Below are positions 1 to 10,671 of a stretch of DNA of 64,000 nt, one piece after another. How positions within the stretch are numbered: position 1 is the first letter of the stretch; each line of letters begins with the position of its first letter. The stretch is from Harmonia axyridis. Lineage: Eukaryota > Arthropoda > Insecta > Coleoptera > Coccinellidae. The stretch is from contig NC_059501.1 in assembly GCF_914767665.1 (NCBI RefSeq), positions 2,296,501 to 2,360,500 on the forward strand, read 5' to 3'. The notes beneath the pieces were generated by a model, which saw only the letters and a list, made by a program, of their open reading frames with translations, was not told where the DNA came from and made no database searches. The position numbers and the translations under genes were made by a program.

Positions 1-679
1 TTAGGGAGTCTGGTAGATCTTCGTTCCTTTTGAAAATCTCATGAGAAATTACTGGCACATATTTACCTGCGTAAGATTCACCAGCTACAAAAAAGTCGTT
101 CTGTCGGATCTCTGGAAACAGCAGAAAGAACTGTCGTAGAGCCTCGTATAGCTCCCCTGCCACCTGGGTTTCGTCATGGGCCAAACCTTGCTCCTGCGTG
201 AAACTATAACCTGTACCTACCGGATTATCGATGTACAGAATGCTGTGAGATTTGGTCCAAGCTGTATCTCGAAGTGTTAGAGCATCATTATCTATTTCGA
301 ACGGACCCATTTCTGCAAATATGCCAAACATTGAGGTTAAACCTGGTCCTCCTTGAAGCCACAGCATGACTGGATCATCTTGATCCTCTGAAGGGAAGAA
401 CCACCCGAACAGATTCTTGTTGTAGGTGTGGTTGACAGTGAAGAAGCCGCTGTAAGACTTGGTGTTCAAGAAAATATCAGAAGATACTTCTGCTGCTTTT
501 CGTCCTTCTTCTATGAAACCCAGCTCTATGTAGGGGGTCAAAAATAGTGCATCTTTAGATCCTGCATACCTGGGCTCTTCGTCTGTTAAATCGTCATCGG
601 TTGTTGAGACTTCTCGCTTCATATGACAACATTGAACCGTCGTGAGGCAAATTGAAATGATTAAGATGAGAGAGCACAT
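1..679 (-). CDS. serine carboxypeptidase (family S10, CPVL-like), 5' part, truncated by window edge
   Basis: Reading from an ATG at 679 down to 1 gives 226 codons without a stop; the gene continues to the left of the window. Residues 1-19 form a hydrophobic, cysteine-ending signal peptide (MCSLILIISICL...), so the product is probably secreted or lysosomal. A later ATG at 622 would remove this leader, so 679 is preferred. Family hallmarks: the GGPG oxyanion motif at residues 110-113 (in WLQGGPG), DNPVGTGYSF at 151-160, and the nucleophile motif GESYAGKY with catalytic Ser202. The catalytic Asp and His lie further C-terminal, outside the window. S10 enzymes remove C-terminal residues from peptides in acidic compartments; arthropod members include vitellogenic and secreted carboxypeptidases. 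No intron is seen in the visible part. Its specific substrate cannot be told from sequence. Confidence 0.95.
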   Translation of the reverse strand, partial: MCSLILIISICLTTVQCCHMKREVSTTDDDLTDEEPRYAGSKDALFLTPYIELGFIEEGRKAAEVSSDIFLNTKSYSGFFTVNHTYNKNLFGWFFPSEDQDDPVMLWLQGGPGLTSMFGIFAEMGPFEIDNDALTLRDTAWTKSHSILYIDNPVGTGYSFTQEQGLAHDETQVAGELYEALRQFFLLFPEIRQNDFFVAGESYAGKYVPVISHEIFKRNEDLPDSL

Positions 680-698
680 TCTTGGCTGTTGTAAGTTT

Positions 699-731
699 AC
701 TGACTGTTTGAAATGTTCCGGTTATATTTAT
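699..731 (-). promoter_or_regulatory. candidate core promoter of the carboxypeptidase gene (TATA-like plus Inr)
   Basis: On the minus strand ATAAATA (731-725) lies about 30 bases upstream of an insect initiator TCAGT (703-699). The initiator is about 22 bases before the chosen ATG at 679. The spacing is what a TATA/Inr promoter needs and resembles that of the takeout-like gene in this window. This is inference from motif spacing only. Confidence 0.45.
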
Positions 732-1183
732 GAATTTACGTTATCTGAATGCATTGTATTTAAATCGGGTGATAAGTTGACTTTCAGAAACAGAGGAAGT
801 AATCATATTTCGCTGTGGTGGACACAATGAGGAATATTGGGAAAATTCAGATAAGAATTGGGTTGAATTGCTCTTTGTGATCTTTTATCCTTTAATGTGC
901 ATGATTAGACACTGATAAATGGCAGAAAGTATCGAGAATTGGTATTATTCATCCAGATTTATTGTATCACACTCAGATAAAACATTTTTTAAGGCCATTT
1001 GGGAGAATCGACTTGGATAATGCTTTTTTTCAATTATCGAAGTAATAATTTGAGTTCTGGAAAAAAAAATAGTCGATCAGACTATATTAAGGGTTAATGG
1101 TGGATAGAAAGTAAAATGTAAAAAGCCTGTTTGTGTGTGATCGTATTTGATTCTGTCGAAATTTATTGTCAGCTACTTATGAC
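732..1183. other. AT-rich intergenic sequence, nothing recognised
   Basis: Upstream flank of the carboxypeptidase gene. I see no coding frame or repeat here apart from poly-A/T runs. Confidence 0.5.
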
Positions 1184-1448
1184 ATGAAGAGATTCATGGG
1201 CCGCCTCGGTGGCAACAGTGGGATGGTTCCCGACTGCCAAAGCTAAGGTACCGGGTTCGAATCCCGACAAGGGCATGGATGGTTGTGTATGTCCTCAGTT
1301 TGTCACAAAAGCAAAAATTGTCTAGACTTAAATGTAGTATGACTGAGTAGTATGCAATAAAAACGTGTCGAGACTTGATCTGTGTACATACCGAAAAATG
1401 GCGAGCACATTAAAGAGAGGAATGAATGAATGAATGAAGAGATCCATG
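1184..1448 (+). mobile_element. tRNA-derived SINE with target-site duplication
   Basis: The body (about 1199-1433) starts with a tRNA-like head: an A-box-like TGGCAACAGTGGG near 1210 and a perfect B box GGTTCGAATCC near 1255, inside a CCGGG/CCCGA-flanked T-arm. An unrelated A-rich body follows, then a tail of AATG repeats at about 1420-1436. It is flanked by a 15-bp target duplication, ATGAAGAGATTCATG (1184-1198) and ATGAAGAGATCCATG (1434-1448), with one mismatch. These are the marks of a Pol III-transcribed SINE mobilised by a non-LTR retrotransposon. Not a functional tRNA gene: the acceptor stem does not pair. Confidence 0.85.
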
Positions 1449-2104
1449 TGAAAGAATTGACACCGAATATTGTTGACTGATTTTTCTACTATCGTGGTTT
1501 CTTGTATCACATTTTATTCATTGAAATAGTATGAAATACCTTCATACATTGCTTTTCCAAAACGTAATCTTCACAACATTTTATTTCAATATTTTCATCA
1601 TTGATTCATATCAGTATACAATGTGTATAAATAAATATTTCAGAGAAATTTGTCTGAAGATTAATTCTTTGGAGACATTGTATCGGATTAAGACCTACGA
1701 GAAGGATTAACCGATTGCATGTTATCAGATGAAGCTGCTACCTATCTAATAAAATGATAAGAAGAACCACAACAGTAAAATTTATCAGTTTGTTTATGTC
1801 TCGCGCATTTTTTCGATAGTGAAAAGATAAGTAGACTTAGAAATATGTAGCTTTGAATAATAAAATATTTTCTTTCCGATCAACAGCAAATATTGATTTT
1901 GCAGACACATATCAAACAACAAAAAATTACTTTTCCTGCCCAGCCAGCAACGTAACTACTTCTCTGCCAAGGCAGCAAAATGATTATTTTCAATGCGAAT
2001 AAAACATTCGACATTTTCTGACAATCAATGTTTCTTGCCAACTCCCTCATTTGTGGAGGAGTAAGTAACTGTCAGATATTTCATAAGTTGTAAAACTATA
2101 ATTA
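1449..2104. other. AT-rich intergenic sequence, nothing recognised
   Basis: No frame, terminal repeat or RNA-gene motif that I can support. Confidence 0.5.
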
Positions 2105-2759
2105 CACAGCGCAAAAGAATTAACGCACATTATGGAAATCTCAAATTTATTCTACAACTGAAGGTGTTCTCAATGATAATTATTTTTATCAGAATTATGC
2201 ATGCATATGTTATCCACTTTCAACGTTTTTCTTCAATACATATGTTTTTTCCCCGCAGGAATGAAAAAAGATGAGATTATCAGATTTTGAATGTATTGGC
2301 TCCATTCTGAAATCAGTTGTTCTCGATCAATTCTAGTGATCAATAGTTTTTCTTTCGTTTGATTTTCTACACTCGATCGCTATGCAACGCGAAACACGCA
2401 ATTTGACCCAAAAGGAATGTGCCCAAGCGGTAGTTTTTCGAGAAGAAGGGTGGACATACACAAGAATTGCAGAAAGGTTTGGAGTTTTCCATACAAGTGT
2501 GTCCAGAATAATGCAGCGATTCAGGGAGACAAGTATGAATGTCCGAAGACCAGGACAGGGTAGACCACGGGTAACAACTGCCATTCAAGAACGTTACTTG
2601 AGAGTTTCTTCGTTGAGACAACGGTTTGCAACCGCTCGCCTCCTTCAAAATCAGCTTGAGCAAACTCATGGGGTGCAAATTAGCACTCAGACAATAAGAA
2701 ATCGCCTCAGAGAATATGATTTAAGACTTGTGTCGCGGCAAGAGGCCCAACAAAATTGA
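2105..2759 (+). pseudogene. Tc1-like transposon 5' fragment with N-terminal transposase
   Basis: The frame at 2382-2759 encodes 125 residues matching the N-terminal half of a Tc1 transposase. It has a first helix-turn-helix (residues ~9-45, TQKECAQAVVFREEGWTYTRIAERF), a GRPR-type linker (RPGQGRPRVTT) and a second HTH (~70-112, ending TIRNRLREYDL). It stops at TGA with no DDE catalytic domain, so the copy is a truncated relic. A TA at 2103-2104 followed by CACAGCGCAAAAGAATTAAC looks like the left terminal repeat, but no matching right end is present. It belongs to a different subfamily from the intact Tc1 element at 53078. Confidence 0.85.
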
Positions 2760-3698
2760 GAATAATATCGCAAATCATTTCACTAAATCCAAATTATATT
2801 ATATTGACAATAATTGACGTGTGTTGAATTTTGATAGGATTGGAAGTCTGACGTCTGTGTAGACAACCACAAAACGAAAAATATAACTGAAAACAATGCT
2901 GTAATGAGTTCATAACAGCACTGTTTTTAGAACTGTAATGAACTCATTACGATACTGAAATAGAGAAATCTATTTTTCTACCTTAAGTTATCCTAAAAGC
3001 TGGGTTGTATGAAAATATTTCTTTAGGAAAGTATTAAAAATTATAGCCCCAAGCAACAAATTTCCTGAAACATAATCATCTACACGATGGCTGATCTTTT
3101 TCCATCAGAAACCCAAATTGATTCCTGTTGCCACAAGAGTAGTCTTTAATCTAACCCATCCCCCCTTTCAACATCTCCATAATTGTCCAGAATGAAGCTC
3201 CGAACTTCCCAAACGGAGATTCACTACGATGCAAACCCAATTTATGAGTATTTATTACGATCGAAACTCAATAACTCGACGCAACTTCTTGATATCGAAG
3301 TGAAACTTCCCCTTCATCCCCATATTTTCCAATCTGTCGTCCTGTATCCATCCGAAATGCCCGAAACTCGATAAAAAGCTCCCTCGGGATCCCGCCCAAG
3401 GCCTCTAGATCCACGGCATCCCGCCCGCAACATCGAATCAATGGCATCCAACTTTTCAAATCCAACAATGGAAGATCCGCACGATCTGACTCCATTCATC
3501 TAATGAGGAGGTATCGGCAAGAGTCAACTGTACTTTCCTGATTTCATTTTGGGACAGAATTTCCTTTTCACTGCAAATTGACCGATCATTCTGCTGGTAT
3601 TCGTTCTTTCGGCGGCAGACGGAGATAAGAGGCTGGATGTGGCTGGACCAGTTGCCGTCAGGGTGTGTTGCTGACGTTTGGTGATTGGATTTATGGTA
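2760..3698. other. AT-rich spacer then a GC-richer unique island (about 3140-3660)
   Basis: 2760-3060 is AT-rich. 3140-3660 is markedly GC-richer, with CCGGGATCCCG-like stretches, and contains several short overlapping frames on both strands, none with a recognisable domain. Possibly a conserved non-coding or regulatory segment; this cannot be decided here. Confidence 0.4.
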
Positions 3699-4623
3699 AA
3701 GGATGTTTTTTTTAGAGCTATAGAACTTTAAATTGCAATAAAACAACGTTGGATTATTCGATTGGCATGAATTTTATTTATCCGCAAGATAATCTTGTGG
3801 CATTACATTTTAAATATGATTTCTGGCATATGACCGCTACGGCAGGCTCGGATGTAGTCCAATCTGGACGTCCACTTTTCGATGACTTTTTCCAACATTT
3901 GTGGACGTATATCGGCAATAACACGGCGAATGTTGTCTTCCAAATGGTGAAGGGTTTGTGGCTTATCCGCATAGACCAATGACTTCACATAGCCACACAG
4001 AAAGTAGTCTAGCGGTGTTGAATCACAAGATCTTGGAGGCCAATCCACAGTTTGGCGGTCACCAAACGTGTCTTTCAATAAATCGATTGTGGCACGACCT
4101 GTGTAACATGTTGCGCCGTCTTTTTGGAACCACAGCTCCTGGACATCATGGTTGTTCAATTCAGGAATGAAAAAGTTAGTAATCATGGCTCTATACCGAT
4201 CACCATTGACTGTAACGTTCTGGCCATCATCGTTTTTGAAGAAGTACGGACCAATGATTCCACCAGCTCATAAAGCGCACCAAACAGTCAGTTTTTCTGG
4301 ATGTAACGGTGTTTCGACATATACTTGAGGATTAGCTTCACTCCAAATGCGGCAGTTTTGTTTGTTGACGTAGCCATTCAACCAGAAGTGCGCTTCATCG
4401 CTAAACAAAATAAAATGTACGTAGTGCGCGATACGTATTCCGCACAGAACCATTATTTTCGAAATAAAATTGCACTATTTGCAAGCGTTGTTCAGGCGTG
4501 AGTCTATTCATGATGAATTGCCTGACCAAACTGAGAATAAAACACTTAACAGCTGTTAAATCGGTCATCATCTTGAACAGTAATGCCAACTTGAAGTTAT
4601 ATACCTCGAAAAGAAACACCCGT
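3699..4623 (-). mobile_element. DD41D (rosa-like) mariner derivative, copy A
   Basis: A minus-strand element bounded by TA dinucleotides (3697-3698, 4624-4625), with imperfect ~40-bp terminal inverted repeats starting (A)AGGGTGTTTTT / AACGGGTG. It keeps the transposase start (MNRLTPEQRLQIVQF...) and the catalytic C-terminal half (LFSDEAHFW, VTVNGDRYRAM, WFQKDGAT, DYFL) but has lost the segment between them, so the two halves lie in different frames. Further damage: loss of the block between GDR and VDWPP, and a GCGxH change (HTAR to YTGR). In better copies 41 residues separate the second and third aspartates, which defines the DD41D group. Non-autonomous. Confidence 0.9.
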
Positions 4624-5740
4624 TACAAGGTGATACAATCAATATTCATGAAAATAGAAAAAGTCTGATAGTTCTTTAGTCCTGCTCTGATTTATTCGAT
4701 TTTAAAAATATATAAGGAAGGCGATAGTAAAGGGTGACTAGACGGCAAAGTTTGAAATTATTCGGTCCATTAGTTAAAAAGTTATTGAACTGTGAAATTT
4801 CACTCATGAGATGAACCCTGTATATCCTGAACGAAGGCACTTAGACGAATGAAACCTCTTGATACGAGTCCTCTATGATGACCTTCATTCATAGTATCTG
4901 TTTGTCGCAGTCCTCCCGGGACACCCTGTATAATTATTTGCGCTCACAATCTCCTACCCACACGCTTTCATCTATTATTTCATATTCAGAATTACAAAAA
5001 TTAAAAGTCAGCAGGTTTTTAGCGATCTTCATTGCACCTTACATTGTCTCCAAGGCCTATCGAGGTCTGAATGAACTAGCGCCCAAAAGTACACTTTCCT
5101 GTTTTCCCAATTTTTTTCCTAGTCTTCCTATACACACCGCAATAAGACAGTTACGACAACGGATGGAAACAGATACATTCCCAGCATCCCCCTTCGCATC
5201 TGCTACGTGAAATACGTCCCTCCTCCTCATCCAGTAAACTATTGTCTCCATCAAGATCTGCCTCTCCCCGGGATTTATCCCCAGCATCCAAATCCAATAT
5301 CCCTCAGCCTGGATCCCGGGATATCCGCATCAAACCCGTCTGCTAATTGATCTGTTCCTTAATTAAATGTCATCTCTTGCCTTATTTCGTATCCAAATTT
5401 TATTAGACGCATAATTTCAGTCGTTGCTTCCGCTAAATTGAGATGTTTTCCATTTGATTCACACTTGGAGGGAGAGGGATTTAGGTTTTGGTTGACACAG
5501 AGGGGAAATCGAGACTGTCAAGGATATTAGGGTTTTATAGCAGCCAGTGGAATAATTAACGTCTAAGTTTACCGACGCTAGAGGAAGCATTGTGCTCAAG
5601 GAGTTTGGTCTACGGTTTCAAAATTTTAGATCGCAAAATGCATTTAGGAAAATATTGAACTACTTTGGTATCGTATCTGCACATCTGTAATAATTCTTAA
5701 CCTATTGTAAGTAAAGAAATATCGACTTTGTAACTGGATA
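4624..5740. other. intergenic, with a GC-richer island at about 5050-5340
   Basis: Includes two CCCTGTATA-type ends near 4816 and 4923 that resemble the fold-back element termini seen elsewhere, but I cannot pair them into an element. The 5050-5340 island has frames on both strands without recognisable protein features. Confidence 0.4.
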
Positions 5741-6072
5741 AAAAGAATAATATATCGGGTAGAAGGTCACTTAAAGATCTTATTTAAGTTCTTCATTAAA
5801 TTTAGCCCAGCTTCGACCATTCATATGGCTATCTTCAGGGCAAATCAATGTGACCCTAACAGTGCAAAAACAGGCAGAAAAAATAATGATGAGAGTAACA
5901 TCTATAGATAAAACTTCTAAGTCTCAAAATTGAAAAATAAGAGGTAGTTATAATCCACAATTCAGGTCAAAGCTGAAGATGGCCAAGTGAATGGTCGAAA
6001 GCTTGGTTGAATTTAATAAAGAACTTAAAAAAGAACTTCAAGGTGACTTTCTATCAGATATATTATTCCTTT
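5741..6072. repeat. inverted-repeat (MITE-like) element with ~95-bp arms
   Basis: The left arm (about 5744-5842, with AATAATATATC, AAGTTCTT, CGACCATTCA) is matched by the reverse complement of about 5965-6068. Roughly 120 bases of unrelated sequence separate the arms. Arm identity by eye is about 80%. Class unknown. The inner parts of the arms contain a hammerhead-like string, which I rejected (see the rejected list). Confidence 0.65.
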
Positions 6073-6883
6073 TAATTCTTAATCTACATAGTTTGAAGAA
6101 ATTGGCAATTAGTTTGCGCTGTAGGTATATGGTTCCATAGAAAATACCAGGCTTTTCCAGATAAAAGGTATGAGTTGAGCAAGCGCTGGAGTTACCGGGA
6201 TTTCCATATCTCCTGTTAAATTATTGCATTATCTGGTATATTAAGTTCTACTCTTTTCAACTCGCTGGAAGTTCAAGGTTGATATTTCTTTCCTGAATGT
6301 TTCCCACAAGAATCTTTACAGCAATTGTGTTCAAATTTGTCAATGAATTTTTAGCATTTCTTCGCAACACTGCTTGATTTTCAGCCACCATGGGCTTTCA
6401 TGGCGTTCTATAATATCAATATCAGCTTGTATCGGCCACCAAAAATGATCTTGAGTACCGAAAGCAGTATTGGACAGTATTATGTAAGGCAGTCCTTCTA
6501 ATGTGTGTAAAACATCTGTTTTTATAATTCACAGAAAGTTTTTGTTCGGTTTTCTCTTACTGAAGAAACATTTAGATAAATTTCACGAATGGCAACAAAA
6601 TTAATAGAATAGTTTTCTTTGATGACTTTTTACATTATTTTTGGTAGAAGCCTTCGAATGGATCGCATTCTTGGTGAAATATACAAGTAACACACTCGCT
6701 GTAAAGTTCATCTATTTGTACCTTACATCAGACTCTAACCACAAAATTCTTTGGGGAATTCTTGTAAATTTTCCAGGATAATTGTGGCATAAGATCTTCC
6801 ACCATTTTGAAGCAGCGCCTTCAATTGTTTCATCGAGCATTTATGCAATGTTTATAAAAAAAACTTAAGAATTTGCTTAAGAA
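6073..6883. other. AT-rich intergenic sequence, nothing recognised
   Basis: No supported feature. Confidence 0.45.
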
Positions 6884-7420
6884 ATGCTAGCACAATTTTC
6901 ATATCCAACAAAAGCAATGTGGCTACTGCGAGGAAAGCAGTTAGTGAAAGCTGTCCAAAGCAAGCAAAATCTCAAACATCAACTGACAAGGTTAAGGAAT
7001 CTTTCTCTTGGAAAGTACCATTGTTTTTTGACCATCCTTTGTAGAGTACGTTATTGGCACGATTAAGTGCAGAAATGAAGGAAAACGTCCTCAGCTACAA
7101 AAAAAATAATTCTCATCCACCAAGGCAATGCTCCTTGTCACAATTTGAAGAAAACCATGATCAAATTGAACTAATTGAGCTTCCAACAGCTTGACCATAC
7201 AGCTTGCTAGATCTTGCCTCCAGTGATTACTGACCTTTTGCAAACCTCAACAATGCTCTGAGGAATGAAATTTATCTATAATGAAGAAGTGATTGTCTAG
7301 GTTGAAGCCCATTTCGAAAGCAATGACGAATCTTTCTACAGAAAAGGTGAAAAAGAAGAAGAGGAGCGTTAGAGCACTTGTATCGCTCTGTTGACAAATA
7401 AAGTGAAAGTTCTCAGCAAA
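6884..7420 (+). pseudogene. mariner (DD34D-type) transposase relic
   Basis: Conceptual translation with stops and frameshifts resembles the catalytic half of an irritans/mellifera-type mariner transposase. Recognisable pieces are a W..RGK..VK block near 6910, LSAEMKENVLSYKK, the degraded HQGNAP-like region near 7120, a LASSDY motif near 7215 (the third-Asp region, normally LAPSDY), and a terminal KRRRALEHLYRSVDK-like tail near 7360-7400. No intact frame remains. An old insertion. Confidence 0.6.
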
Positions 7421-8304
7421 AATGTTTCTACTGGTAACGCCCAAGACTTATTGACTGATGTATTAAAATGAGATCAAATCACAAAATTCAAGTAACTCTT
7501 CTCGATCCACGATCTTCTCTACGACAAACGAACTGGAACTTATAACCCCTCATAGCTGAAACTATCCCGGCAAAACTTCCAAGTATCTGCACTTTTCCAC
7601 TCTCCCATTCCTCCAATCCCTACGCTCACTCCTCTCCAGGACGCCTAACGGTCCGGATATGACCCCGTCATTGCAACAATGCACCCTCTCCAACTTCAAC
7701 CCGTCAAAAGCCAAACAATCCAGAACCAGCCCAACTTCGTCCCGGGGAAAACGAATGAATAAATTTCCACGGAACTTGAAACCTCGGCCACTTGATCCTC
7801 CTAATGCCGTTTCCGCTGCAGGAGTCGCAACTGTTCCCGAAATTGTTATTGTGCTCCATCAGGACGACGGCGGGTATGCAGATGCTGAGCAGGAAGAGGG
7901 GGCGGCGGAATCGACGTCGATTTCTGAAGATGAAGTCGTTCCGACGCTCTCCGTCGTTGCGAGACTGTTTCTTGTCTTGTAATATTTACCAGATGGCGTC
8001 TATATGTCATTGTTCTGTCGATATCCAGATGGGAAGGGGGAATTGGAGGAAGTTATGGTCCTTCGAGGAGGATTCGCGTTGGTTGATTACGTCGGTTGGA
8101 TTGGTGCTTCGATGCTTCAGATGGAAGGGATGATATGACGTTATTTTTACTTTATTGGATGGAAATTACGACGAAAAATTCTGAAATTTACAACGAATGA
8201 AATATTGAAGAATATTAAATAATTGGAAAAACTCGTTGACAATGAGTGGCCAGCTAGCTCTAAAGCACAGGTATAAGGATATATGAACCTTAACTGAGGA
8301 TCTA
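7421..8304. other. GC-richer unique island (about 7490-8140), function unknown
   Basis: Carries overlapping open frames on both strands (plus-strand frames of 107 and 113 codons at 7659-7982 and 7792-8133). None shows a domain, signal peptide or splice-consistent continuation that I recognise. The sequence stands out from the surrounding AT-rich DNA. It could be an exon or regulatory region of an unseen gene; not called as CDS. Confidence 0.35.
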
Positions 8305-9198
8305 ACGGGTGTTATTTTTCGAGGTATATAACTTTAAATTGGCATTACTGTTCAAGATGGCGACCGATTTAACAGCTGTCAAGTGATTTATTCTCAGTAT
8401 GGTTTGGTAATTCATCATGAATAGACTCACGCCTGAACAACGCTTGCAAATAGTGCAATTTAATTTCGAAAATGATGGTCCTGTGCGGAATACGTATCGC
8501 GCACTACGTCCATTTTATTTTGCTTAGCGATGAAGCGCACTTCTGGTTGAATGACTACGTCAACAAACAAAACTGCCGCATTTGAAGTGAAGCTTATCCT
8601 CAAGTGTATGTCGATACACCGTTACATCCAGAAAAACTGACTGTTTGGTGCGCTTTATGGGCTGGTGGAATCATTGGTCCGTACTTCTTCAAAAACGATG
8701 ATGGCCAGAACGTTACAGTCAATAGTGATCGGTATAGAGCCATGAATACTAACTTTTCCATTCCTGAATTGAACAACCATGATGTCCAGGAGTTGTGGTT
8801 CCAACAAGACGGCGCAACATGTCACACAGCTCGTGCCACAATCGATTTATTGAAAGACACGTTTGGTGACCGCCTAATTTCACGTTTTGGACCAGTGAAT
8901 TGGCGTCCAAGAATTGTGATTTAACTCCGGTAGACTACTTTCTGTGGGGCTATGTAAAGTCATTGGTGTATGCGGATAAGCCACAAACCCTTGACCATTT
9001 GGAAGACAATATTCGCCGTGTTTTTGCCGATATACAGCCACAAATGTTGAAAAAAGTCATCGAAAATTGGACTACATCCGAGCCAGCTGTGGTTGTCATA
9101 TGCCAGAAATCATATTCAAAATGTAATGACACAAGATTATCTTGCGGATAAATAAAATTCATGTCAATCGAATTATCCATCGTTGTTTGATTGCAATA
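8305..9198 (+). mobile_element. DD41D (rosa-like) mariner derivative, copy B (3' end truncated)
   Basis: Begins after TA at 8303-8304 with ACGGGTGTTA and the shared 5' end. Same internal junction as the other copies, with CATTTTATTTTG running into TTAGCGATGAAGCGCAC. The catalytic half is open from 8604 to about 8924 and continues in another frame from 8900, so there is a frameshift at GPVNW. It ends in the 3' UTR-like tail near 9198 without the terminal GCTCTAAAAAACACCC, so the right inverted repeat is missing. Confidence 0.88.
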
Positions 9199-9739
9199 TT
9201 GTTAAGAAATCAAATGAAAATAAGGAAAAAGGTCCCCATTCAGTTTTTCCCTTCAGGAAGGAAACACACGACAAGGTTTTCAAAATGGTCGACCTGTCTG
9301 TCGGATGGCACGAAACAGATACCCGTCACCCTTAGCAGATAGGGGTGGTGAAACGGCTGCAGAGCGGTGTCATTTGTATCGGTAATTAGAAGGGGATGGT
9401 AATTACACGTTGTAGACGCCAGATGCTGGTGACATGGCGTTTGCTATTCTTGTTCATCTAGAGAAGACAACCAATTAGATATTGCTTGTACGTCGGGACT
9501 TATCATAAGGGCGGACAACAGGGTGTAGTGATACGGGATAGATCAAAAAGATCAAAAGATCTGATAACAGATAAGAGTTGTGTGGGATCTTTACTTTGAT
9601 CTGCAGGACTTTTAGCCTTTTACTTTTAGCCTAGAAAGTGATTTTTATCGTACTTGCATTATAATCCTTGTTCTGTAAATTCAACAGCAGGCGGAATCTT
9701 TGATTGAAAAATGAGGAGAGCACTGACTTGTAGATTGTA
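9199..9739. other. intergenic, nothing recognised
   Basis: Short spacer between two mariner-derivative copies; no supported frame. Confidence 0.45.
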
Positions 9740-10671
9740 ACGGGTGTAAGTATATAACTTTGAGTTGGCATTACTGTTCAAGATGGCGACCGATTTAACA
9801 GCTGTCAAGTGATTCATTCTCAGTTTGGTTTTGCAAATCATCATAAATAGACTCACACCTGAACAACGCTTGCAAATAGTGCAATTTTATTTCGAAAATA
9901 ATGGTTCTGTGCAGAATACGTATCGCGCACTACGTCCATTTTATTTTGTTTAGCGACGAAGTGCACTTCTGGTTGAATGGCTACGTCAACAAACGAAACT
10001 GCCGCATTTGGAGTGAAGCTAATCCTCAAGTGTATGTCGAAACACCGTTACATCCAGAAAAACTGACTGTTTGGTGCGCTTTATGCCCATAAAGCGGAAT
10101 CATTGGTCCGTACTTCTTCAAAAACGATGATGGCAAGAACGTTACAGTCAATGGTGATCGGTATAGAGCCATGATTACTAACTTTTTCTTTCCTGAATTG
10201 AACAACCATGATGTCCAGGAGCTGTGGTTCCAACAAGACAGCGCAACATGTCACACATCTTGTGCCACAATCGATTTATTGAAAGACACGTTTGATGACC
10301 GCCTAATTTCACGTTTTGGACCTGTGAATTGGCCACCAAGATCTTGTGATTTAACACCGCTAGACTACTTTCTGTGGGGCTATGTAAAGTCATTGGTCTA
10401 TGCGGATGAGCCACAAACCCTTGACCATTTATAAGACAACATTCACCGTGTTATTGCCGATATACGGCCACGAATGTTGGAAAAAGTCATCGAAAATTGG
10501 ACGTCCAAATTGGACTACATCCGAGCCAGCCGTGGCGGTCATATGCCAGAAATCATATTTAAAATGTAATGCCACAAGATTATCTTGCGGATAATTCAAA
10601 TTCATGTCAATCGAATAATCCATCGTTGTTTTATTGCAATTTAAAGTTCTATAGCTCTAAAAAACACCCTT
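9740..10671 (+). mobile_element. DD41D (rosa-like) mariner derivative, copy C
   Basis: A complete 932-bp derivative flanked by TA (9738-9739 and 10672-10673), with imperfect terminal inverted repeats. Carries the common internal deletion. The catalytic half is readable as 9901-10092, 10171-10434 and 10400-10594, with stops after CALCP and after LDHL. Key strings present: FSDEVHFW, WFQQDSAT (normally QDGAT), LDYFLWGYVKS and HMPEIIFKM at the C-terminus. Confidence 0.9.

Noticed and set aside
5744..6010. Hammerhead-like string CTGAAGA...GGTCGAAAGC in the arms of the inverted repeat
   Set aside because: The CUGANGA and GAAA boxes can be placed, but I find no cleavage triplet with matching stems I and III, and one arm has GAAG instead of GAAA.
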